Origin: Phymorhynchus buccinoides
Taxonomy: Eukaryota; Mollusca; Gastropoda; Neogastropoda; Raphitomidae
DNA: 64,000 bases
Direction of reading: 5' to 3'
Assembly (NCBI GenBank): GCA_017654935.2
Contig: CM065686.1
Location: forward strand, 27,598,591 to 27,662,590
Positions 54,686 to 64,000 of this stretch are shown one piece after another. The notes below the pieces were generated by a model. It was not told the DNA's origin. It was given only the letters and a program-made list of their open reading frames with translations, and ran no database searches. Position 1 is the stretch's first letter. Every line of letters begins with the position of its first letter. Position numbers and translations under genes: made by a program.

Positions 54686-57439
54686 GGCAGAATCAGCTCT
54701 GATTCACGGCGTCTTTTCAGTTCTTTGCTCAGTGTCTGGAAGCTTCCGTTGCATGTCTCTCTAGCCCTTTTGGGCACTGTGCTACAGAGCCTCGCGATGT
54801 CACGGTCTTTCTTTTTGAAGGTTCAAACCTGTGCCTTGGCCTCGGGATTCTTTTCTGGCGCAGACAGTCTCTTTTGTCCAGGGAAAAGGAGCGTTTGTGC
54901 TCGCTCTCTTGTTCCCCGGTTCGGAGTCGGGCTTGTGGGGAAGAATGCGGTTGCCCGGTTTTTTTCCACGGTTATCCGACAGTCCACTTGTGCTAACTCT
55001 GTCTACGCTTCTGGGAAAGAGAGTAACTAACCGTTTTCTTTGGGCCGGGTCTATCAGGCCCAGGAATATTTCCAGAGTTGTCCTTTTCTCGTCCTCTTTT
55101 TGTTTGTTTTCTCCTTTCAAGTTGGTACTTCCTATGGTCCATAGGACTAACTCCCCTTTCCCCCTTCTTTTCTTTTTCATCCAAGCCTTCTAAGGGCTGC
55201 TTGCAGAGAACTTCAGTTGTTGACAAATCTTGCCCGGTCAAGTTTTCTTAGCCTTCTACGTTATACTGTTGTGGCAGCATCTTTTGTCCAAAGCCGCCAA
55301 GGGCTGTGCTTTTGTGACGTTGTTGGTTCGGTTTTTTGCTGTATTGCTGTAGGTTTTCCAGGCTCTTTAGAGTCCGTGAATGGACCACCATTGGAGTGGC
55401 TCTACTTCCCTTGGTATTTCTTCGGCCCAGAGACTCTTTTTAGGGCACTTTAAGGACTGTCCTTGAGTTACGGAGGTTCTGACCACGGTCGTGTTTTCAC
55501 AAAGTCTCGCCTCCTGGTTAGGACACAGGTGCGGTTGTCCCTAACCCTCTTATCCTCAGATAACTTGCAAGATAAGGGCGGTCGTCTCCCACTTCGCTGT
55601 CCCTGCTTCGGGGTGGGTTACGCTCTTAGTCTACCCATGGGTGTCGATTTCGGAGCGTCTTCTCTGGCCTGGGGATACAAAGGCCCTTGCAGAGAGAAGT
55701 CAGAGTTGCGCACGGGGTGGCGCGTGTCGTGGGGTGGTCAAACGGTTTCACAACCTGATTAGTTGTTCCCTGTTTGACTATTCGTTCGTGGTCGAGGGCG
55801 TATTCCGTTCCAGGTCATCCTGTTTCGGACTTGTTCCTTCCCGTTCTGGCTTTGTAACTGTCCGCTAGCATGATCTTCCCTGCTCAGCCACGCTCAGATC
55901 AACCGAAACGGCACAGCTTTTCAACTCTAAATTTGTCGATACGGGGTGATTTTTGCCTTCCTTCAGCCCGCCCCGTTGAGGTCTTCGGCGTCTCCGTTCC
56001 GCTCCGGTTTTTATGGTTTTGGTCGAGGTGTGTTCTCGTCAACTTTGCACCTTATGTTTCGCTTGTTTTTATGTCTAACGTGTTTCTTTTCGGTGGGACC
56101 TTCTCCGCGTTCATCTTCTGTTTCATTTGTACGTCATGGCGATATGCAACTATGTTGCTGTTGCTGTCTGTGTGTCTCCTTCTATAGCAGTTTTTATTTT
56201 TATTTCCTCTCTCCATAACCGCATCGAATTGTTCTCCGCTGTTTTTTTTCACCCAGTCACCGGAAGGGTCCTTTCGTCGGTCTTAGCATGTAGAGTTTGC
56301 GTGTTACGTAAGGGTTGTCAGTGTTCTGCGGCATCATTTCGTCGGCCGGGTGTGGGCTTTTCGTCAATGTCAGTTCTCTGGCCTCTAGTGGTCTTGAGTG
56401 CTGTCCATCTGTCTGCTCTTGCGGAATTCTCATCGTCTACGGTTAACTATGCTGTCTTTCTATCGCCCCGCCCATCGGTCCTTCCTGCTTGCCCGAGTTC
56501 CTTATATCTTGAATCTAGTCTTGTGTTCCAGTTGGGTGTGTGTCTGACCCATGACCTTCGCCCCTTCGTAGTAGTATTTCCAGTTTCCGAGATAGGGCGT
56601 CGCCATATGTTGTGTTGTAGTGGCCTCGGTCCGAAGTGTCACTCCATAGTCGCGTATCATGTATGCCAGTGCCTTGGCTTGTCCTCTAGGTGACATCGAG
56701 TGCGGAGTTTGTACTTCTCATGTGACTGCTTTGATATTCTCCCTGTGTGCTTGTCCATAATGATGCCTTCCCGACTTTCTTCAGGACTCTTTCTCTTGTG
56801 TCGCCTCTGTGGTGACATGAAGTTCGATCCGTTCGACCTTCTTACGTTCATTCGTCGAAATTCTTAGCTTTTCTCTCAGTCTAGAAATCTCATGCCCATA
56901 GACCCTTTCTGGGTACAGAGCAGCCATCTTCAGTATGAGTTCCATGGCGTTAGGTGCTAACCAGCGTACCGCTAAGCGTGTACGCCACCCTTGTCTCGCA
57001 CTCTGCCTGACTTTGCTGCTCGTTTTTATTCTCTTCCCTCTGATGGCACTAATCCCCACGGGTGTTGGAATGAAGTTCCTCCGGTAGCCATCTTCGGACT
57101 TGATCTCGTACCATCCAATGGGTGGCCCACGGCCATTGGTTTCCAGTTCTCTACATGGCGAAGGACGGTGTCCCTCTTTAGGCCTCTCAATTCTTCGCCA
57201 CGATCACGTGCCATCTAGAAGTTCAGCCAAGAGGCTGGGTCGGACAACACCCTTGCCTTCATAAGGCGAATCTTTGGTCGCATGGCGACTATTCCGAATC
57301 GCGCTAGGGCTCGTCGCCGGGATTCTCCACACTGCCCTGTTGCGACCTGTTGGTCGCCCGCTAGTCGTAACTCGCTCACGTAATTCTGTATATGAATTTT
57401 TCGTTGGATCCACCTGGTTCTTTCCCTTCTGTGTCAAGG

Positions 57440-58370
57440 GATATTAGAAAGGTCTTTGACCCTGATTTTCACGTCCCCCTGGTCTCCGTTTTTCGAATTC
57501 CTCTTCCTCACATTGCTTAGTCTATATTCCAGGAATTTGGTTTGTCTTACTCAAACCTTTATCCCTTTTAGGGCGGCTTTGATTAGCACAATTTTGTTGG
57601 CCTTTGGGTCCAAGTTTAAGGATAATCTGCTCAGCCTTTGCTGTATCTCTCACTTTCTCTACAGTGTGTGCCTCTCGGGCTCCTGTACCAGGACGTTTCC
57701 AGTGTCCCCAGTGGGACATCTTTTTTGTTTCTTTCTTTTCTTTCTCTCAGGTGACAGTATGAACCTCTGAAGTCGTCCCTTAACTTCTGACTCTTAAGAC
57801 AGTTTTTTTTCTGATCTCGCTCGCCACGTCTCGGCGCATCAGCGGTGTCTGCTCGAGTGGCCTGACCAAGGGACGTCCAGTTCAGAGGAGGTTTTCCTCG
57901 TCCGTCTTCCTTCTTTTTCTCCTCCGGAGTTCCGGGCAAAACATTCTGTCGACAGTGTCCCGGGTCACTCTGTCTCCTTTGTCCTTTAGTTGCGGAGCTC
58001 TACGTTTTTACTTCCTCTGGACCAAGTCCTTCAGAGTCTAAAGCGTTCGTGTTGTTGGTTTTTACTCCATTCAATACCAAGTATTGAGCTTTGATTGTGC
58101 TAAAGGTACTGTGTTTTCGTTGCATCCTCAACACCCATTAAGTTGCTACGATGGCTCTCTGGTTCTGGTTGCCATGATAACCCCATTCGCGGCCCATGGA
58201 GTTTGCGGGCCTTCAGCTCTTCCCGTGGCCTGGCGATATGGAAGGGCGTCCCTCTGCGTGAAATTGTTATTTCTGGTGGTACACTCATGGCTCAGGTTGA
58301 AGGGACGTCGTCCTCTTTCCTTTTACGAAGGTTGTTCGTTTCGCAGGTTCCTGGTCCCTTGTAGTTGAGT
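57440..58370 (+). pseudogene. E6 tyrosine recombinase remnant
   Basis: The frame at 57456-57770 aligns with the E2 core-binding region (FEFLFLTLLSLYSRNL, AALISTILLAFG, HFLYSVCL). The continuation near 57800-57900 (TCGGCGCATCAGCGGTG, a RRISGV-like frame) corresponds to the first catalytic Arg region. Broken by frameshifts. Confidence 0.65.
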
Positions 58371-58609
58371 CCTGCTACTTTTCCTGTCTTTCTGTGTTCT
58401 TGGTATTCATAGTCATAGTGATTATTTGTGGGGGTACTTTAGTGAACTCTGTGTTTTTATTGGACGATGATGTTTTTGCATCTTTCAGGGGGTTTTCTTC
58501 ATGTATGAGTGTTACCCTCTCTGTTTTAAATGTTGCTTTTCGTGGTTATTGGTGTGGTCAATTGGCCAAACCGCTCACCCTCACCACGTGGTAATCTCAG
58601 TTGTTTTGA

Positions 58610-58706
58610 GTGTTGGTACAGTAGCTTAATTAGATTGTTGGATTTTTGATTAATCCTTACTAGATCTATTAATTTAATACGCTACCAACACTCAAAACAA
58701 AAAATG
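58610..58706. repeat. E6 internal complementary region
   Basis: TTGTTTTGAGTGTTGGTA and TACCAACACTCAAAACAA-like arms around an AT-rich centre. A subfamily variant of the DIRS core. Confidence 0.8.
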
Positions 58707-59400
58707 TTCCCTCCCAACCCTCCCCCCTGATCGGAGGCTGTTAAATTTCATGATGACATATCCGTGCCCCAAGGGTGCCGTCATACCCAAAGTCAAGGGG
58801 GAGTCACTCCCGCTACTCCCTGCGGTATGGTGCAGTCCCATGCGGGCCCAGTTTCGTTTTAGCTTGTGCTAGGGTAAGGTTCTTTCAGGTTGTTTTGAGG
58901 CATATGCAGATTTTTTTTTTTAGTTGTTTGATGTTGTTAATCTTTAACTAAATAGATATAGGATTAATCAAAATCCACCATTCTATTTCTAGCCATACAC
59001 CTACCAACACCTAAAAACAATTGCATGCACACACACCCCAACCGACCTGGTGTTAAACCTTAAACACATAAGAGACGAAGTCAGCCACGGAGCTAGGCCT
59101 ACTAGCCCTGGTAACTCCCCGGGTTAGTTCCAGATGCGTCCGAGCCTATCATCCGGGTGACTTCCCCTCATTCCTGATATCCCAGGGCGCCATGATCTGA
59201 CTTGGGTTCTTCCTTCTGAGAAATTGTCTTATTTACTCTCTTCAGGGTTTGTTCGTTCCTTTTTCTCCTTTCCAGTTCGATTCTTGAGGCTTTCGGCTAT
59301 TGATTCGTTCATTTCAGCCTCTTCTAGGATTTCTTTTACTGGAGTTATGAAATATTTTGGGGGCTTGGCTCACTTCGTTTTTCTAACGATGTCGGCCATT

Positions 59401-62246
59401 ATAGCTTCAACTCCACTGTATCAGTCACCCAGACTTTTTTGTCTCGGTCTCTTCCTCAATATTCTCCCCCCCTGTTATGTACTAGGGCTTTTGTTTCTTC
59501 TTCTACTACCTATTGAGTGGTAGACGGAAGAATTCGCCCAGGGAGAAATCTAAGAAAGAAAAGTCTTAGCACGAAATATCAGCTTTCAAAACGTCGTCTG
59601 CTACGGCTCAACAAGCATACTCGCCTGGAGGGACGGCCCCACATGGCGGCCCACTGAGTGGCCGAGGGATTCCACAGGCCAGGAGGCTATCCCTCCCCGC
59701 GCTGGTACATCTTCTGCGGAAGTATGTCTGGTGATCGGGCCCCGGGCGTCCTCACACCCCTTTTTCCTCGGGTTCGGCTGGAGCCGGCCCGAGTCGACGA
59801 GGACGCACCGGTTGTTTGGGATCACCGTAAATCGGCGGACCGCCGTGGTGAACGACGGTCTCCGGATGCCCCGGTTGGCCGTGCGTCCAAACATAAGCGA
59901 TCTCCCGGCCGCCGGCCTTTCGGTCCGCGGCACGGTGACTCATCGCTCGGACCCCGTGACGGCGGTTCCCCCGTCCGCCCGTCACGGTCCGTCCGCATCC
60001 AGCGGTCTCCCGTCCGCCCGCCCTTCGGCCGGCGGCACGGTGATTCTCCGCACGGTGCCCGTCGGTCGCCGGTGGCACCGGTGCACCGTCCGGGTAACCG
60101 CCTTTGGTTCCCGGTCGCCGTATGGACGGTACGGCACCGGTCGATGCGGCACTCGGCTCCAGGCTACGGCCAGCCAGCGATCTCCCGGCCGCCGGCCTTT
60201 CGGTCCGCGGCGCGGTGACTCATCGCTCGGACTCCGTGACGGCGGTTCCCCCGCCCGCCCGTCACGGTCCGTCCGCATCCAGCGGTCTCCCGTCCGCCCG
60301 CCCACCGGCCAGCGGCACGGTGATTCACCGCACGGTTCCCGTCGGTCGCCGGTGGCACCGGTGCACCGTCCGGGTAACCGCCTTTGGTTCCCGGTCGCCG
60401 TATGGACGGTACGGCACCGGTCGACGCGGCACTACGGCTCCAGGCTACGGCCAGCCAGCGATCTCCCGGCCGCCGGCCTTTCGGTCCGCGGCACGGTGAC
60501 TCATCGCTCGGACTCCGTGACGGCGGTTCCCCCGACCGCCCGTCACGGTCCGTCCGCGTCCAGCGGTCTCCCGTCCGCCCGCCCTTCGGCCGGCGGCACG
60601 GTGATTCTCCGCACGGTTCCCGTCGGTCGCCGGTGGCACCGGTGCACCGTCTGGGTAGCCGCCGATGGTTTCCGGTGTCCGTCCGCCCGTCACGGTCTGT
60701 CCGGGTCCAGCGGTCTGCCGTCCGCCCGCCCTTCGGCCGGCGGCACGGTGATTCACCGCACGGTACTCGTTGGTCGCCGCTGGCACCGGCGCACCGTCTG
60801 GGTAGCCTCCCATGGTTCCCGGTGTCCGTACGTTCGGTACGGCACCGGTTGACTCGGCACTACGGCCTCAGGCTACGGCCAGCCTCCCACCCGGTCCTGC
60901 CGCCGGCTGCCGGCGGTGGGACCCGGGACACACGGCGCCACCTTGCGGTCAGACGGCTACGGTCACCGTCCGGTACGGAACGCTCGGTCCATGGTCCGGC
61001 GGTTTCGTCACCGCCCGCTTCGGTCCGTGGACCGACGGTCGGTGTCCACAGCGGTGGCCACCGCCGTGGCCCGAGGGCACGATGTCGGTTCCCCGTACCG
61101 TCCGTCAAAAGATGGATTCGGTAGCGGTTCTTCAGCCCGTCCACCGGCAACGGTCTTCCGCCTGTCAGACTTACGTCGACGGCGCGATGGCTCGCCGCAC
61201 GGCTCCCTTGACGGCACTCCCGTCCGCCCAGCTTCCAGCAGGCAGCACGGTGTCCCACCACTCGGCTTGGGCGTTCACCGGCCCCCTGTGGGTACTCGGT
61301 CTCAAAGTTGGGGTGATTTCTCCTGGTTCTTCCAGTCAGTCCACCCCAGAGGCTCGTCACGTCAACGCTCTCCAGTGTATTCGGACGTGGACTTAACTAA
61401 GTCCGTTCTTCATCCTGGCAAGGACGTAGCAGCGTGTTTTGGCCCTGTCCGGCCACTCACCAGGAAAAGGAGTTTTGGTTCTTGCAAGCTTCTAAGCTTC
61501 TGGACCACTCCAATCGGAAGGCTAAGGCTTTCCTCTGTGCCGGGGAGATGGCAGAAGCTACCGTTTCGCTTTAGCCTTCTAAGGCCGGAGCAGAGAAGCT
61601 CCTTTGCGACAGGAATCCTGCCCCGACCAAGATTAAGTCTTCCAAATTCAAGCAGTTGGAGGAATCTTTGTCTCTAGCCCTCAAGGACTGTGGCTTTGCG
61701 GCTTCGTTGGTTCAGCCCATCGCAGAGAATTTGGGGAAAACCTTTTCTCCTACGAATTCTCCTGTGGTTCTCAGGCTCTTTGAGTCAGTGAATGAACCGC
61801 TCGGCTGAGCTCGGTTCCCCCGTTCGCCCGCATCCAGCGGTCGTCCGTCCGCCCGGCCCTTGGCCGCCGGCACGGTGCTTCACCGCACGGTACCCGTCGG
61901 TCTCTGGTAGCCCCGGTGTTCCGTCCGGGTATCTGCTAACGGTCCCCTACATGGGGTGGCTCTCCGGGTCGGCCGTCTCGGTCCGTCAAGAGGCAACGGT
62001 CCCTCAGCCGTGCGGCTGCTGGCCGCCGGCTCAGGCGTTCTCCGTCCTCACGGGCTTCCCCTTCTGGCTCCGTTATTGACTTCTCGTCTTCATCCTGGGA
62101 CCGGGTGGATTCTTCTGTTTCCTCAGTCTGTCCACTCGAGAGGTTCTAGCGGCATCATTCTGCCTTGGATTCGGACTCGGGCTCTGCCCGCTCCGTTTCC
62201 TCCCAGCGAAGTTTGCCCTAGGTGGCTCCAGACTTCTCTGCGCAGA
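59401..62246 (+). pseudogene. E5 gag region, start codon lost, RS repeats expanded
   Basis: At the position of the E3 ATG this copy has ATA (59401-59403), followed by the same GCTTCAACTCC. RS repeats span about 59780-60850, opening in all three forward frames. A gag C-terminal remnant (KLLCDRNP...SKFKQLEESLSLALKDCGF, 61560-61810) precedes a second partial RS block and APDFSAQNL at 62222-62250. Confidence 0.82.
59780..60850. repeat. Gag coding minisatellite in E5, units of 280/281/147 bp
   Basis: The landmark GTCCGCATCCAGCGGTCTCC (or near variants) starts at about 59991, 60271, 60552 and 60699. GC-rich, with CGCGGCACGGTGA and CCGTCGGTCGCCGGTGGCAC in each long unit. Confidence 0.88.
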
Positions 62247-63140
62247 ATCTTTCTCTCCGTTTTGGTCTCTCCCTGGCCCCCTGGTTTTTTACCACGGTGA
62301 CCAGAGAGATGGCTTCTCTGGCTCGGTCCAAAGGTCTGGGACTCAAAATCTATCTGGACGATTGGCTGCTTCTCGTCTCCAGCCGTCCCATGTCTCTGTC
62401 TCACACTCAGCTTCTGGTGGACCTGACCACCTCGCTGGGCTTTCGCATCAACGCGAAGAAGTCGGACCTCGTTCCTTCACAGCAGTTTTGCTACCTGGGG
62501 ATGAGGTTCGGCAAGGGCAAGTTCCGTCTCAGCTTCGGAGGACGGTTTAGCAGCCTTCGCTCTCTATGACCGACCTCTCAGAAGCGAAGTCAGCCACCCT
62601 GAGGCGCCTTCTCAGCCTTATAGGCCTCATGGAGTCGGTCTCGGAACTCCTCCCACTCGGCAGGGTGTTCAAGAGGCCCCTTCAGAGAGAAGTCAAGGCG
62701 CGTACCCTGGACCCCTCCCTGTACGGTCGGGTGATCGTCCGCGAGGACTGGTTCAGGAGGCCGTCGGTCTTTGGACGGATGCGGCGTGGTTGAACGGTAC
62801 GGTCCCAATCGAACGTTTGGGCTCCCAGCTGTTCATATACACGGACGCCTCCCTTAGCGGATGGGGGCCGCACCTGGAGGCCGAGCAGATCTCGGGATCT
62901 TGGACTGTAGGAGAGTCCGAACTCCAAATCATCTGCTGGAGTTGAAAGCCTTCCGCCGGGCTCTGGCCCAATTCCTCCCCGCGGGGACGGTGGGTCACGG
63001 TGTGTGGCGGCAACTCCTCCAGTCTTTCTTTCGATCTGGGGTTGGGCCGACCGCCATGGCACTGCGCTCTCGGTAGAGCTTGTCCCGGGCAAGCTCAATG
63101 TCATTGCAGACCAGCTGAGTCGGTCCAACCGGGTCCTGTA
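62247..63140 (+). pseudogene. E5 RT-RNase H remnant fused to gag
   Basis: The 62222-62569 frame runs from gag APDFSAQNL into FGLSLAPWFFTTVTREMASL, Y-L-D-D-W (intact catalytic Asps), FRINAKKSDL and GMRFGKGKF. RNase H then shows YTDAS near 62835 and a GNSSS-type site near 63003 with short deletions and shifts. Upstream RT motifs (the first catalytic Asp region) are deleted. Confidence 0.85.
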
Positions 63141-63499
63141 ATGGAGTGGACGATCGCCCTTCGAGCTCCGCTCCCAGTCTGGAGTCTCTAGGGCAAGCCG
63201 ATGGTGGGCCTCTTTGCCACACGGCTCAGCTCTCGTCGGCCTCTGTTTGGCTCCCCTGTTCTGGACCCTCTGGCGCTGGCGCACACGCCTTCACGATGTC
63301 GTGGGTCAGGCAGTGCATGTACGCGTTCCCTCCCACTGCTCTCATCCAGAGGGTCCAGGAGAAATGCCTTCGAGAACCGCCGGACCCGATTCTGGTGACC
63401 CCCTATTGGCCGTCCCAGCTTTGGTTTCCGGAGCTTCTCGCTCTCTCCCGGGTGGGCCCCCTGCCTCTAGACCTCTCGGGCGAAACCCTTCTGCGGCCA

Positions 63500-64000
63500 A
63501 AGAGCGGCATCGGCCACCCGAACGCCTCTCGGCTCAAGCTTGTCGCCTGGAGACTGTTAATCGGCTCTCAGTCGTCAGGGTTTTCTCTGCCGGAACGCTT
63601 GATGCCCGGGTGGGGTCCGGGCGCAGGTCCACTTCTGATCTGTACGATCTGCGCTGGGCCTCCTGGTTCGCCCTCTGTACCGCGACGAGTCCGATCCGCT
63701 GAGACTCTCCACGGTCCTTTTCGTGGAGTTCTTGTCGTTCCTGCTCCGAACCAGGAATCTTTTTGCTCAGGCGCTTTCCGGGTACAGGGCGGCCCTCCTC
63801 TGTGCCATTTCCATGGCCCTGGGTGCCGACCGTACATCGAAACTGTCCGCCGCTCCCGTCTCCCACTCTCTGGACCCGGTCCGTCTCCGAGCTCCGGCCT
63901 GGACGACCCGGGTCCCCCAAGGGTCCATTCTCTCGGCGGCCTGGCCCGCCCTGTCGGATTCTCTGCCGACTACTCGTCGGTCTCCTCGGGTTTTCTCCCG
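63500..64000 (+). pseudogene. E5 tyrosine recombinase, N-terminal part at window edge
   Basis: STSDLYDLRWASWFALCTATS then a one-base loss, VEFLSFLLRTRNLFAQALSGYRAALLCAISMALGADRT and SHSLDPVRLRAPAWTTRVP follow. A deletion after VPQG matches the one in E3 (joined to SILSAAWPALSDSLPTT). Continues beyond 64000. Confidence 0.8.

Larger units (their letters stand above)
54686..58975 (+). mobile_element. Highly decayed plus-strand DIRS copy or copies (E6)
   Basis: Few long frames survive. Landmarks in order: recombinase-like CTGGGTACAGAGCAGCCATC near 56898 (GYRAA region), a post-RNase H segment near 57090-57240, a second recombinase segment near 57456-57770 (FLFLTLLSLYSRNL...FRAALISTI), an ICR at 58610-58706, and a 3' ITR ending near 58975. 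Two recombinase segments suggest two nested or tandem partial elements. The ICR differs from the E2-type (TTTTGAGTGTTGGTA for TTTTAGGTGTTGGTA), so this is another subfamily. Confidence 0.7.
58976..64000 (+). mobile_element. DIRS1-like element E5 (plus strand), chimeric, cut by window end
   Basis: 5' half-core and ITR (58976-59195) with the same words as E1-E3, then gag, fused RT, RNase H and recombinase reading rightward off the window. Block order and the gag-RT join match E3 in opposite orientation, so 47272-52404 and 59224-64000 form a large imperfect inverted repeat. E5 lacks about 690 bp of E3's gag (junction near 59612) and has about one more 280-bp repeat unit. Confidence 0.88.

Noticed and set aside
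54124..55030. Several long frames across the second N gap
   Set aside because: Same artefact; the sequence on either side shows no recognisable protein in those frames.

Overview
The window looks like nuclear DNA of a metazoan, most likely a marine lophotrochozoan such as a gastropod mollusc. The reasons are split exons with GT/AG introns, dense CA/TG and GA microsatellites, CR1/L2-type LINE 3' tails, and piggyBac, hAT and DIRS elements. No bacterial gene organisation is present. The species cannot be named from sequence alone.

Left part (about 2.3-26.5 kb): the only convincing host gene is a minus-strand membrane adenylyl cyclase of the ADCY5/6 kind. Six short exons are visible (26396-26448, 24074-24156, 12000-12153, 9349-9446, 7716-7800, 2306-2426). 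Their splice phases join without conflict. They run from the end of the first catalytic domain through the C1b/DUF1053 region into the second transmembrane block. The upstream catalytic exons and the downstream C2 exons are not in the window or were not recognised. The introns are loaded with mobile DNA: a small hAT-type element (1014-1662), a LINE remnant (3760-4470), a piggyBac element with both ends (4688-7121), an L1/Tx1-like LINE remnant (9714-11062), a CR1/L2-like LINE with its 3' tail (13085-15200) and a decayed DIRS element (15728-22330). The first half of exon 2306-2426 is present in two further upstream copies, each ending in a stop.

Middle part (about 26.8-35.3 kb): low-complexity and tandem-repeat DNA with no recognisable gene. 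Repeat units differ mainly by small insertions and deletions, which looks like poorly polished long-read sequence.

Right part (35.86-64 kb): a nest of DIRS1-like tyrosine-recombinase retrotransposons. Four minus-strand elements (here E1-E4) lie head to tail at 35858-54185. Two plus-strand elements (E6, E5) follow at 54686-64000. Two 500-N scaffold gaps (35358-35857 and 54186-54685) interrupt them. E1 keeps an intact gag and an intact RT-RNase H-methyltransferase-like ORF, but its recombinase runs into the gap. E2 keeps an intact tyrosine recombinase but has a 1.1-kb gag/RT deletion and a nonsense codon. E3 and E5 share a chimeric, deleted structure and expanded gag repeats. Element joins are palindromes of about 420 bp made of two abutting terminal inverted repeats, and each element has an internal complementary region of about 95 bp, which is the hallmark DIRS layout.

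Most of the sequence is therefore transposon-derived. The host content is one fragmented adenylyl cyclase gene.
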